Position numbers and translations under genes: made by a program. Positions 44,470 through 53,135 of a DNA stretch of 64,000 nt are shown in pieces. This DNA is from Sphingobacterium arenae (lineage in GTDB: Bacteria > Bacteroidota > Bacteroidia > Sphingobacteriales > Sphingobacteriaceae). The stretch lies in assembly GCF_014692505.1 (NCBI RefSeq), contig NZ_JACNYK010000005.1:62001-126000 (forward strand), read 5' to 3'. The notes beneath the pieces were generated by a model. The model made no database searches and had not been told where the DNA came from. It saw only the letters and a list, made by a program, of their open reading frames with translations. Every line of letters starts with the position of its first letter. Positions within the stretch are counted from its first letter, which is position 1.

Positions 44470-45051
44470 ATGGCTATTTACAGATTTCGAGCAACTTTTG
44501 AAGATTATGAGGACGTATATCGCGAAATAGATATGCCCTCGAAAGCGACATTTTTAGAATTGCATCAAGCGATCCATAAAGCTACCGGCTACACACCCGA
44601 TGTCTCTTCTTCTTTTTATGTGAGTAACGATCAATGGAAAAAAGGAACGGAGATTGCATTCTTGCCATCAGAGCGGAAGTTAACAGGTGGTGTGCTAAAA
44701 ATGGAAGATATCCGCTTGAGTAAGTTTATCGATGATCCACATCAGAAGTTTTATTACATATATAATTTTGATCGCCCTTACGACTTGCATGTTGAGCTGA
44801 TAAAAATTTTGAAAGAAGAGGACGGTAAAGCATATCCGTTCGTATTTAAGTCGATCGGAACTGTACCTAAACAACTTGCCGCTGCAAATTTCCCATTATC
44901 GACAGCGGAAGACGAGGATGAAGAAGAGGAAGATTTACCGACAGATGAAACTGAATACGGTGTTGATGAAGATGAAGACTTCGATTTATTTGACGGTGAA
45001 GACGAAGGTGAGGGAGAAGAGGGAACGAATGGGGTGGAAGATGAATATTGA
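44470..45051 (+). CDS. IS1096-passenger (pRiA4b ORF-3)-like protein with acidic tail
   Basis: 193 aa. Residues 1-130 match the plasmid pRiA4b ORF-3 / IS1096 TnpR-passenger fold: YRFRATFEDYEDVYREIDMP, FLELHQAIHKATGY and FYYIYNFDRPYDLHVEL. Residues ~145-193 are almost only Asp and Glu. The family name derives from an insertion element, but no transposase, terminal repeats or target duplications are seen here, so this is a resident chromosomal gene. It overlaps miaA by 11 bp, implying coupled translation. The molecular role is unknown. Confidence 0.85.
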   Translation: MAIYRFRATFEDYEDVYREIDMPSKATFLELHQAIHKATGYTPDVSSSFYVSNDQWKKGTEIAFLPSERKLTGGVLKMEDIRLSKFIDDPHQKFYYIYNFDRPYDLHVELIKILKEEDGKAYPFVFKSIGTVPKQLAAANFPLSTAEDEDEEEEDLPTDETEYGVDEDEDFDLFDGEDEGEGEEGTNGVEDEY

Positions 45052-45952
45052 TGATAGATGGGAACATAAAAAATTAATTATTGTCGTCGGACCAACCGCA
45101 GTGGGAAAGACTGCAATGGGGATTTCTTTGGCCAAACATTTTAAAACCGAAATTATATCGGCTGATTCCAGGCAGTTTTATAGGGAGATGTCTATCGGTA
45201 CAGCAAAGCCGGATACAGACGAGCTTAAGGAAGTAAAACACCACTTTATTGATTCCCATACCATTGAGGACGAATACTCGGCTGGCGATTTTGAGAGAGA
45301 TGCGCTGTCGCTGTTGAAGTTGCTATTCGAAAATCATGATGTTGTTGTTATGGTCGGTGGGTCGGGACTCTTTGTGCGTGCGGTGTGTGAAGGGCTGGAT
45401 AATTTGCCTAAAGCACCAATAGCCGTACGGGAACGTTTGAACGGCATTTTTGATCGGGAGGGGTTGGAACCATTGCAGCAGAAACTGCGAGAAGTCGATC
45501 CCGATTATTATGGCGAAGCCGACATACACAACCCTCAGCGTGTCATCCGGGCGCTAGAAGTTTATGAAACTACAGGACAACCTCTTTCATCCTATCATGT
45601 ACAAGAAATGGTTAAGCGTCCGTTCGAGATCGTAACCATCGGATTGAATATGGAACGACAAAGACTATACGATCGTATAAATTTGCGTGTAGATAAGATG
45701 ATCGAAAAGGGATTGGTAAATGAGGTACGCTCGTTATTGGCCTATCGGAACAAACCGGCGTTATTGACGGTCGGCTACGTAGAGATATTTGATTTTATAG
45801 ATGGGAAAATCAAGCTGGAGGAAGCTATTTCCCGTATTAAGCAGAATTCCCGACGTTATGCGAAAAGGCAAATTACCTGGTTTAAGAAATACGGCAATAC
45901 GGTTTGGTTTGAATCGGATGATTGGGAAGGGATTTTATCTTTTTTAAGGTAG
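45041..45952 (+). CDS. miaA: tRNA dimethylallyltransferase
   Basis: 303 aa from ATG 45041, preceded by a good Shine-Dalgarno (GGTGGAAG) inside the previous gene. The P-loop is VVGPTAVGKTAMG, followed by IISADSRQFYREM, GTAKP and the family pattern ALLTVGYVEIFDFIDG and RRYAKRQITWFKK. It transfers a dimethylallyl group to A37 of tRNAs reading codons starting with U. GTV/GYVE replaces the usual GYxE spacing without loss. It overlaps the upstream gene by 11 bp and ends in a long terminator hairpin that contains its stop codon. Confidence 0.95.
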   Translation: MNIDDRWEHKKLIIVVGPTAVGKTAMGISLAKHFKTEIISADSRQFYREMSIGTAKPDTDELKEVKHHFIDSHTIEDEYSAGDFERDALSLLKLLFENHDVVVMVGGSGLFVRAVCEGLDNLPKAPIAVRERLNGIFDREGLEPLQQKLREVDPDYYGEADIHNPQRVIRALEVYETTGQPLSSYHVQEMVKRPFEIVTIGLNMERQRLYDRINLRVDKMIEKGLVNEVRSLLAYRNKPALLTVGYVEIFDFIDGKIKLEEAISRIKQNSRRYAKRQITWFKKYGNTVWFESDDWEGILSFLR

Positions 45953-45979
45953 AGGCTTAACCCCTACCTTAAAAAGATA
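45936..45979. terminator. bidirectional terminator between miaA and ilvE
   Basis: The arm 45936-45952 (TATC-T6-AAGGTAG) pairs with 45964-45979 (CTACCTT-A5-GATA), leaving only one bulged base. The stem is about 16 bp and includes the miaA stop codon; ilvE stops 2 bp beyond it on the other strand. Confidence 0.8.
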
Positions 45980-45980
45980 G

Positions 45981-47048
45981 TTATACGATGAAGTTCCATC
46001 CAAAAGGATCATCTATTTTACCATATCGGAGCTGATTTAAATAATCCAATACTTTATTTGAAAACTCTCGGCCCTCTACCGGAGGTAATTCATAGTCCTG
46101 GCCCTCATAGCCGATTCTGGAGATATGAGTGACTGTCGCAGCAGTCCCGGCTGCAAAAGCCTCTGATACGCGGCCGGCCTCAATCCCGTCGATCAATTCT
46201 TGTATGGAAACTTTACGCTGTTCCGCTTTGTATCCCCATTTTTCAGCGAGTTCCATGATCGTACGACGTGTAACACCATGTAAAATCGTATCACCATGGG
46301 GGGTGATGATCGTATCGCCGATACGGAAAATTAAGTTGGCCGTACCCGCTTCTTCTACGTATTTATGTTCATTCGCATCTGTCCACATGATTTGATCATA
46401 ACCTTCATCGTTCGCCAACTGGGTAGGATACAAAGAAAGGGCATAATTTCCTGCGTTTTTCGAAAATCCAACCCCGCCTTCAGCAGCACGTGTATAATAC
46501 GTTTCCACTTTTAAGCTGATAGGTTTGCTATAATAAGCACCCACAGGACAAGTAATGATGGCAAAAGTATATGATTTAGATGGATGAACACCCAGTGCAC
46601 CTTCTGTTGCAAACATAAACGGACGGATATATAAGGATGTACCCTCCTGTGACGGTACCCATTTGCGATCAACTTCCAATAGTGTTTTCAGACCGTCCAT
46701 AAAAATTTCTTCAGGAACTTCCGGCATTTGAAGCCTTTTTGCGGATTTATTAAAACGTTCCCAGTTTTTCTCCGGACGGAATATACTTACTGTTCCATCG
46801 GCAAATTTGTAACCTTTAATTCCTTCAAAAATAGCTTGACCATAATGCAAGGCAGACATCGATGGATTGACGGTGAAGTCTCCATAAGGGACGACAACCA
46901 CATCTTGCCATGCACCGTCATCATAGGTGGCGACTAACATGTGGTCAGACATGATAGCACCAAATTTCAAATTACTGAAATCTACTTGCGAGAGTCTTGA
47001 TTCTTTCGTTGGCTCTACGCGAATGGAATAGGTATTCGTATCGCTCAT
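45981..47048 (-). CDS. ilvE: branched-chain amino acid aminotransferase
   Basis: 355 aa from ATG 47046-47048; a GTG immediately upstream is also possible. Fold-type IV PLP enzyme. The PLP lysine is in GVGFSKNAGNYALSLYP, with the substrate and cofactor motifs EAGTANLIFRIGD and GVTRRTIMELAEKWG. The C-terminal AFAAGTAATVTHISRIGY completes the family pattern. It exchanges amino groups between glutamate and the branched-chain oxoacids in the cytosol. It lies 49 bp after the GH3-family gene; co-transcription is possible. Confidence 0.95.
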   Translation of the reverse strand: MSDTNTYSIRVEPTKESRLSQVDFSNLKFGAIMSDHMLVATYDDGAWQDVVVVPYGDFTVNPSMSALHYGQAIFEGIKGYKFADGTVSIFRPEKNWERFNKSAKRLQMPEVPEEIFMDGLKTLLEVDRKWVPSQEGTSLYIRPFMFATEGALGVHPSKSYTFAIITCPVGAYYSKPISLKVETYYTRAAEGGVGFSKNAGNYALSLYPTQLANDEGYDQIMWTDANEHKYVEEAGTANLIFRIGDTIITPHGDTILHGVTRRTIMELAEKWGYKAEQRKVSIQELIDGIEAGRVSEAFAAGTAATVTHISRIGYEGQDYELPPVEGREFSNKVLDYLNQLRYGKIDDPFGWNFIV

Positions 47049-47097
47049 CACATTAAAATTTTAATATGTGCAATTTAGGAAAAAAGTATGAATATAA

Positions 47098-48612
47098 TTA
47101 GGTATTCATTATTTTCAATAATGCGTCGAGATAGGTTCTTTCATTCGCCAAGCGAGGAACTTTATTCTGTCCACCAAGCTTCCCACGGCTTTTCATCCAC
47201 TTATAAAAGGTATCCTTTTCTGCCCGATGAACAATAGGATAGGCTAGCGCTAAGTTTTTGAATCGCTTAGCATCATAGTCAGAATTGATTTCCCGTAAGG
47301 TGTTATCCAAAACATCGCAGAAGGTTTGAAAATCATCGGGATGTTTTTCAAATTCAATAATCCATTCATGTGCACCAGCCTCTCTGCCTTTAAAATAAAC
47401 AGGTCCCGCAGTGTAATCACGGATAATAGCATCTGTTGTCCGACAAGCTATTTGCAACGCATGTTCGGCATTATCGACAATTAACTCTTCACCAAAGGTA
47501 TTGATATAATGTTTTGTACGACCAGATATTTGAAAACGATAGGGCGATAAAGAGGTGAATTTTATGGTGTCACCAATTTTATATCGCCATAATCCCGCAT
47601 TTGTAGAGATGATTAAGGCATAGTTCTTCCCTATTTCTACTTCGTCTAAGCGTAATGTTTTAGGATGTTCTTCATGGATATGTTCCATCGGTAAGAATTC
47701 ATAATAAATGCCATAATCTAGCATGAGCAAGAGCTCCTCCGAGTTGGATTGATCCTGTAATCCGAAATACCCCTCTGACGCATTGTAGTTTTCAAGATAA
47801 TACATGTTATCCGAGGGGATTAGTTGTTGGAACATATCTCGATACGGTTTGAAACTCACACCGCCATGTCCATAAAACTCAAGGTTAGGCCATACTTCCA
47901 AGAGATTGCTTTTTCCAGTAATTTCCAGAACCCGCTTTGCCATGACAATATTCCACGTTGGAACGCCCGCTAAACTCGTGACATTTTCTTTGATAGTAAT
48001 CTGGGCAATCTGTTCTATTTTTTCTTCAAAATTTGGGTTTAAAGTTACTCCAAGATTAGGCGTGCGTTTAAATTCCGCCCAGAAAGGAAGGTTACGAATG
48101 AGAATAGAAGAAAGGTCTCCATAGTAGGAGTCTGGGCTAAAATTATTTATTTGAGAAGACCCCCCAATAACAACGGACTTACCAGTAAATACTTTGTTTT
48201 CCGGCTTGTTATGGCAGTAGATAGAAAGCATGTCTTTCCCTCCTTGGTAATGACAATCTTCTAATGCTTCCATACTGACGGGGATGAACTTAGATCGATC
48301 TGAAGTGGTACCCGATGATTTCGCAAACCATCTGATGTCCGAAGGCCACACTAAATTTTGTTCCCCTTTGATCATACGGTCCACATAACCTTTTATATCA
48401 TCGTAATCTTGGATTGGAACACGTTGTTTGTATTCTTCTGGCGTTAAGATACTCGTGTAATCATATTTTTTTCCCCACTCGGTCGCCTCTGCGGTCGAAA
48501 TTAAACTTTGAAACCATTCTTCCTGTACGTCATGTGGATATTTCATAAAAAGCTCAATCTGGTGAATGCGCTTTTTCATGATCCATGTAAAGAGAGAATT
48601 TAATAATGCCAT
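47098..48612 (-). CDS. GH3 auxin-responsive-like acyl-acid amido synthetase
   Basis: 504 aa. It resembles plant GH3 enzymes, which adenylate carboxylic acids and join them to amino acids. Visible motifs: the P-loop-like FAKSSGTTSDRSKFIPVS, YNASEGYFGLQD, GLWRYKIGDTIKF and FQISGRTKHYINTFGEEL. Bacterial members are frequent in Bacteroidota, but their substrates are unknown. It lies between lptB (22 bp) and ilvE (49 bp) on the same strand; supply of an amino acid by IlvE is only a speculation. Full-length with no lesion. Confidence 0.92.
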   Translation of the reverse strand: MALLNSLFTWIMKKRIHQIELFMKYPHDVQEEWFQSLISTAEATEWGKKYDYTSILTPEEYKQRVPIQDYDDIKGYVDRMIKGEQNLVWPSDIRWFAKSSGTTSDRSKFIPVSMEALEDCHYQGGKDMLSIYCHNKPENKVFTGKSVVIGGSSQINNFSPDSYYGDLSSILIRNLPFWAEFKRTPNLGVTLNPNFEEKIEQIAQITIKENVTSLAGVPTWNIVMAKRVLEITGKSNLLEVWPNLEFYGHGGVSFKPYRDMFQQLIPSDNMYYLENYNASEGYFGLQDQSNSEELLLMLDYGIYYEFLPMEHIHEEHPKTLRLDEVEIGKNYALIISTNAGLWRYKIGDTIKFTSLSPYRFQISGRTKHYINTFGEELIVDNAEHALQIACRTTDAIIRDYTAGPVYFKGREAGAHEWIIEFEKHPDDFQTFCDVLDNTLREINSDYDAKRFKNLALAYPIVHRAEKDTFYKWMKSRGKLGGQNKVPRLANERTYLDALLKIMNT

Positions 48613-48634
48613 GAATAACAGTCCTGTCGTTGGT

Positions 48635-49369
48635 TTATAGTTTTTTTCTTCTCAGTTCAAAATGGCGGCCTAAATAGAACTTGCGAGCCAATTCGTTGTC
48701 CGCAATTTCTTCGGGTGTTCCAGTAAGCATGATCTTCCCTTCTGTCAACAAGTAGGCTCTATCTGTAATGGATAATGTCTCCTGCACATTGTGGTCTGTA
48801 ATCAGTACGCCTATGTTCTTTCGCTTAAGTTTAGAGACGATCGTTTGTATCTCTTCGACTGCAATAGGGTCTACACCAGCAAATGGTTCATCCAATAAGA
48901 TAAAATGTGGATTCGCGGCTAATGCTCGCGCTATTTCCGTACGACGTCTTTCTCCTCCTGATAAAAGGTCTCCACGGTTTTTGCGGACTCTATGTAAACT
49001 AAATTCAGTTAATAACTCCTCCAGTTTTTCGATACGCTCTTCTTTATTTTTATAATGTATTTCTAAGACGGCAAGGATATTATTTTCTACGGATAACTTT
49101 CTGAATACAGATGCTTCTTGTGCTAAATAACCGATTCCTTTTTGCGCACGCTGGAACATAGCATCTTGTGTGATTTCTTGGTCGTCTAAAAAAACATGAC
49201 CGTCGTTTGGTTTGATCAAACCCACAATCATGTAAAAAGATGTGGTTTTCCCCGCCCCGTTTGGACCCAACAAGCCGACAATTTCGCCTTGTTCAACATG
49301 AAAAGACACGTCATTAACAACCGTCCGCTGCTTATATTTTTTGACTAAATGTTCTGCCTTTAAAATCAT
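48635..49369 (-). CDS. lptB: LPS export ABC transporter ATP-binding protein
   Basis: 244 aa ABC ATPase. Walker A is GPNGAGKTTSFYMI, the signature is LLSGGERRRTEIARAL and Walker B is HFILLDEPFAGVDP, exactly the LptB pattern. A conserved QEASVFRKLSVENNI Q-loop region is also typical. It powers extraction of lipopolysaccharide from the inner membrane by LptFG. The promoter at 49393-49423 has both consensus elements, with a ~17-nt leader. GH3 and ilvE genes follow in the same direction. Confidence 0.94.
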   Translation of the reverse strand: MILKAEHLVKKYKQRTVVNDVSFHVEQGEIVGLLGPNGAGKTTSFYMIVGLIKPNDGHVFLDDQEITQDAMFQRAQKGIGYLAQEASVFRKLSVENNILAVLEIHYKNKEERIEKLEELLTEFSLHRVRKNRGDLLSGGERRRTEIARALAANPHFILLDEPFAGVDPIAVEEIQTIVSKLKRKNIGVLITDHNVQETLSITDRAYLLTEGKIMLTGTPEEIADNELARKFYLGRHFELRRKKL

Positions 49370-49392
49370 CTACTATTCTAACCGTTTGATTA

Positions 49393-49423
49393 CAAACCTA
49401 AATAAATTCGGTCTTATATGCAA
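49393..49423 (-). promoter_or_regulatory. promoter of lptB
   Basis: On the minus strand: TTG (49421-49423), 20-bp spacer, TAGGTTTG (49393-49400). A full match to TTG-N20-TAnnTTTG, 24 bp before the lptB ATG. Confidence 0.7.
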
Positions 49424-49499
49424 TATGATACATCTGCTTATAAAATGAATTATTCACCCTCCTCTGCCATTGAAAATATGCTATAAGAGGAAATATATG

Positions 49500-51194
49500 C
49501 TAATATCGTATTGCTTTGATATTTAATTGCAAATTCTTTTTACCTCGCCAATTATTCTCCTCAATGGTATAGCAGATATCGAACTTATGCCCCGCATTAA
49601 TATAATCTATATAGTCTGCTAATCCAAAGCCGATACAATCGAATGACATAGAATCCTCTTGTTTTATCGTTATTTTTATATGGTTTGTTCCTACAATGTA
49701 TCCTGCTCCCCACACACTACGCGTGAGAAGGATAGGCGCTTCGTTTTGCGGGCCAAAAGGCTCAAACTGCTTTAATAAACGAAAAAACTTGTTATCGATA
49801 TCTTTAAGGTTTAGCTCAGTTTCTATGAGCACTTCTTGTTGCAGCATTTCGGGCTTAATACTGTTCTCTACGACGGTTTCGAATTTTTCTTGAAACGCAG
49901 GCACATTTTCGATACGCATGGTGAGACCCGCAGCATACTTATGTCCGCCATACTGATCCAACAGATCTGCACATTCGCTCAGTGCTTCATATAAGTCAAA
50001 CCCCAATACTGACCGAGCCGAACCAGCTATATGCCCATTGGTTTGGGTGAGTATAACTGTAGGACGATAATACTTTTCGGTCAAACGGGAAGCCACAATG
50101 CCAATCACACCCTTGTGCCAATCGGCTTTAAAAAGTACGGTGGATTTACGTTGTTTTAATATCTCGTCATTGTCGAGGATATGTAAAGCTTCTTCCGTTA
50201 TCTTCAGGTCAAATCCTTTCCGTAAGGTGTTTTGGTCATCAACCGTTGTTGAGTAAGCCTCCGCTTCTGCTAAGGATTTTGAAATCAATAATTTAACTGC
50301 GTCTTTGGCATGTTCGATGCGCCCAGCAGCATTAATGCGGGGTCCAATTTGAAAGACAATATCGCCTACAGAAAAATGACCACTCTTATTAGACGAAAGA
50401 TTGATGAGCGCCTGGAGACCGCAATTTGGATTCGTATTTAACTTTTTGAGGCCAAAATGGGTGAGGATCCGGTTTTCTCCGGTAATAGGCACAATATCTG
50501 AAGCTATACTGACTGCTACTAAATCAAGATATTGGTAGGCAAGCTGCACGTCCATATTGTTTTTTTGGACAAAGGCCTGTATGATTTTGAAGCCTATCCC
50601 ACACCCAGAAAGCTCTTTATAGGGGTACGGACAATCGTTACGTTTAGGATCCAATACGGCGATGGCATCTGGGATTTCCTTCCCAGGAAGATGATGGTCC
50701 CCAATAATGAAATCAATGCCTTTAGCACGTGCATAATTGACTTTTTCGATGGCTTTAATGCCGCAATCCAAGGCGATAATCAGGGAAAAACCATTTTCTG
50801 AAGCGTAGTCAATTCCTTGAAAAGAAACACCATACCCCTCTAAGTATCGATCTGGAATGTAAAATTCCAGACCCGAATGAAAATCCCGAAAAAAACTATA
50901 GACAACCGAAACGGCAGTAGTTCCGTCGACATCATAGTCGCCGTATATCAATATCTTTTCCTTGTTACCGATAGCTTTTTCAATTCGCGATATGGCTTTG
51001 TCCATATCTTTCATTAAAAACGCATCGTGCAATAAATCAAGACTAGGGCGGAAAAAAATCTTGGCCTGTTGATAGGTTTGGATATCACGGTTAAGAAGCA
51101 GCTCTGTTATTACAGCGTTTATACCCAACTCTTCACGCAGTTTGTTGGTTTTTTGAACATCGTTTTTTGGCTTAACCACCCATCTTTTTTGCAT
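49500..51194 (-). CDS. recJ: single-stranded-DNA-specific exonuclease RecJ
   Basis: 564 aa. DHH-family phosphoesterase motifs in order: ILIYGDYDVDGTTAVSV, ALDCGIKA, IIGDHHLPGKEIPDA (DHH), and the DHHA1 region with GGHKYAAGLTMRIEN. C-terminal OB-like domain. It degrades single-stranded DNA 5' to 3' in recombination and repair. It begins at ATG 51192-51194, divergent from khtT, and stops 106 bp before the lptB promoter. A perfect palindrome lies 38-51 bp upstream of its ATG. Confidence 0.96.
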   Translation of the reverse strand: MQKRWVVKPKNDVQKTNKLREELGINAVITELLLNRDIQTYQQAKIFFRPSLDLLHDAFLMKDMDKAISRIEKAIGNKEKILIYGDYDVDGTTAVSVVYSFFRDFHSGLEFYIPDRYLEGYGVSFQGIDYASENGFSLIIALDCGIKAIEKVNYARAKGIDFIIGDHHLPGKEIPDAIAVLDPKRNDCPYPYKELSGCGIGFKIIQAFVQKNNMDVQLAYQYLDLVAVSIASDIVPITGENRILTHFGLKKLNTNPNCGLQALINLSSNKSGHFSVGDIVFQIGPRINAAGRIEHAKDAVKLLISKSLAEAEAYSTTVDDQNTLRKGFDLKITEEALHILDNDEILKQRKSTVLFKADWHKGVIGIVASRLTEKYYRPTVILTQTNGHIAGSARSVLGFDLYEALSECADLLDQYGGHKYAAGLTMRIENVPAFQEKFETVVENSIKPEMLQQEVLIETELNLKDIDNKFFRLLKQFEPFGPQNEAPILLTRSVWGAGYIVGTNHIKITIKQEDSMSFDCIGFGLADYIDYINAGHKFDICYTIEENNWRGKKNLQLNIKAIRY

Positions 51195-51231
51195 ATCGTT
51201 GCCGTTGTATTAACGCGTAAATATACATTTT

Positions 51232-51245
51232 GTAAACGGGTTTAC
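51232..51245. promoter_or_regulatory. perfect 6-2-6 palindrome between recJ and khtT
   Basis: GTAAAC-GG-GTTTAC is symmetric in its arms. It lies just upstream of a near-consensus recJ -7 element (TATATTTA on the minus strand at 51218-51225). It may be an operator, though a palindrome this short can occur by chance. Confidence 0.35.
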
Positions 51246-51324
51246 CTAATGGGGACGCCTGCTAGGAATAAAAGAGATTGGGGCTTATGGTGTTATAATG
51301 GAATAAAAAATGTGATTTTTTTAT

Positions 51325-51332
51325 TAGTTTTG
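51325..51332 (+). promoter_or_regulatory. -7 promoter element of khtTU
   Basis: TAGTTTTG matches TAnnTTTG, 54 bp upstream of the khtT ATG. No TTG at normal spacing. Confidence 0.4.
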
Positions 51333-51386
51333 TTTGAAACAGATATTCTAGTTAAGAATACGAATGTTGTATTTAATTTTTTTGCT

Positions 51387-51869
51387 ATGTCAATAGTTAG
51401 AGAAAGCGACTTGATTGGTATCGGTAAGAAGTACCAAATCGAGACGGAAGCCGGTGACCACATGGTGGTCGTCATCCACGACGACGGCAAACGTGAACTT
51501 TATCGTGCGGAAGGAGACGACAGTGAGACGCACTGTGTTATGACACTCTCTGATGAAGAATCCCGCCAGGTAGCGGGTATTATCGGAGGACTGTCTTATA
51601 AGCCTAAGGCGTTGGAAACCATGGAGCTGGCGTTAGACGATTTACGGATTGAATGGTATAAAGTGGGGGCTCCGAGTGATGGCGTTAACAAAAGCATCGG
51701 AGAGTTGGGGGTTCGTCAACGCACAGGCGCTTCGATTATTGCGGCTATTAAGGAAGAAGATACGATTATTAACCCGGGTCCAGACTATTTGATTACACCA
51801 GGAACAACCTTGGTAGTTGCCGGGAAAAAAGCGAATATTAAGCAATTGAAAGAAATTCTAACATCCTAA
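51387..51869 (+). CDS. khtT: KhtT-type regulatory subunit of a K+/H+ antiporter
   Basis: 160 aa from ATG 51387; 106 upstream codons in the same frame overlap recJ and its promoter and are not protein-like. The N-terminal part (VRESDLIGIGKKYQIETEAG) matches KhtT, and the C-terminal ~80 residues are a TrkA-C (RCK_C) domain with GASIIAAIKEEDTIINPGPD and GTTLVVAGKKANIKQL. Such subunits gate the partner antiporter in response to small ligands. The antiporter gene follows after 9 bp. Together they form a two-gene transcript. The name is based on the domain and gene pairing. Confidence 0.88.
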   Translation: MSIVRESDLIGIGKKYQIETEAGDHMVVVIHDDGKRELYRAEGDDSETHCVMTLSDEESRQVAGIIGGLSYKPKALETMELALDDLRIEWYKVGAPSDGVNKSIGELGVRQRTGASIIAAIKEEDTIINPGPDYLITPGTTLVVAGKKANIKQLKEILTS

Positions 51870-51878
51870 TTTAATCCT

Positions 51879-53135
51879 ATGCTATCGCCTACCTTGGTAT
51901 TAGAAGTTGGTATTGCCGTATTATTAGTCGCTATTGTTGGCTTGTTGGCTAATAAGTTACGATTTTCGGTAATTCCATTTTTTATAATAATCGGTATGGT
52001 AGTTGGACAACATGCCCCTCAAATCGGATACATCGATCTTACGTTTACCGAGAGTAAACCTTTTATCGATTTCATGGGGCGGTTAGGTGTACTTTTTCTT
52101 TTATTTTATTTGGGACTGGAATTCTCGGTAGGACGACTAATGCAATCGGGGAAATCCATTGTTACGGGGGGGCTAGTTTATGTATTTCTTAATTTTATCT
52201 CGGGTGTCCTGATAGGATGGCTCATGGATCTTCCTTTTAAGGAAATGATGGTGCTATGTGGCGTCATGACTAGTTCATCTACGGCAATTGTTGCGAAAGT
52301 GCTGACTGATTTGAAACGGACAGCAAATCCCGAAACGGAGATTATCATGGGGATGATTATGTTTGACGACCTCTTTATTGCCATGCATATCTCTTTTCTC
52401 TCGGGATTGATTCTGACTGGAGGAACTTCTTTTTGGTCGGTTCTGGGAACATCCCTGCTGGCTCTAGGGTTTATTTTGACGTTTTTGATATTAGGACGGA
52501 AGCTTGTTCCGGCCATTGATCGGCTTTTACAGGATAAATCGCCCGAGCTATTTATCTTAATCATATTCAGTTTGTTGTTTATCATTGCGGGATTTTCAGA
52601 AACGATACATGTTGCAGAAGCAATTGGAGCGTTGATGGCTGGGTTGGTGTTTGCTGATTCCCGTTATATTAAAAAGATTGAAGGGGTGATTGCACCTTAC
52701 CGAGATTTCTTTGGAGCGATGTTCTTTTTTAGTTTCGGATTATCTATTGATATGTATACTTTAGGAGGAGCTGTAGGTTGGGCTACATTGGCAGCAGCTA
52801 TTACTATCGTTTGCAATGTGGCGTCGGGGTATTTCGCTGCCAGATTTTCGGGTAGAAAACCCAAAGCTTCATTTGATATAGGATTTACGCTTTCTGCAAG
52901 GGGAGAATTTTCCATTATTATGGCGAATATTGGAAAAGCGGGCGGCTTGCTTCCCATCCTTCAATCTTTTGTCGTTGTTTATGTACTTATTTTATCTATT
53001 GTGTCACCGTTATTGACGAAAGAGTCACGTACGTTGTGGAATGCGCTGTTCGGAAAAGACGCTACTCCTCTAAAACAGAAAAAGACATTAGAACAATTGG
53101 AAGAATCGGTCGGAGATATCGGCAAAACGAGTTAG
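51879..53135 (+). CDS. khtU: cation:proton antiporter (KhtU/KefB-like, CPA2)
   Basis: 418 aa with 11-13 membrane helices and no C-terminal RCK domain, consistent with regulation by the separate KhtT. CPA2 motifs: FIIIGMVVGQHAPQIGYIDL, LFYLGLEFSVGRL, the helix with MTSSSTAIVAKVLTD and MIMFDDLFIAMHI with the ion-binding Asp pair. Later helices include VAEAIGALMAGLVFADSRY. It probably exports K+ in exchange for H+ during osmotic or alkaline stress. It shares 4 bp at its 3' end with the convergent amidohydrolase gene. Confidence 0.9.
   Translation: MLSPTLVLEVGIAVLLVAIVGLLANKLRFSVIPFFIIIGMVVGQHAPQIGYIDLTFTESKPFIDFMGRLGVLFLLFYLGLEFSVGRLMQSGKSIVTGGLVYVFLNFISGVLIGWLMDLPFKEMMVLCGVMTSSSTAIVAKVLTDLKRTANPETEIIMGMIMFDDLFIAMHISFLSGLILTGGTSFWSVLGTSLLALGFILTFLILGRKLVPAIDRLLQDKSPELFILIIFSLLFIIAGFSETIHVAEAIGALMAGLVFADSRYIKKIEGVIAPYRDFFGAMFFFSFGLSIDMYTLGGAVGWATLAAAITIVCNVASGYFAARFSGRKPKASFDIGFTLSARGEFSIIMANIGKAGGLLPILQSFVVVYVLILSIVSPLLTKESRTLWNALFGKDATPLKQKKTLEQLEESVGDIGKTS

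Noticed and set aside
44470..45051. Mobile element suggested by the IS1096 family name
   Set aside because: No transposase, terminal inverted repeats or target duplication nearby; the gene is embedded between cca and miaA.
51069..51386. 106-residue N-terminal extension of KhtT
   Set aside because: It overlaps recJ and its promoter and lacks homology-like features; the ATG at 51387 matches the family length.
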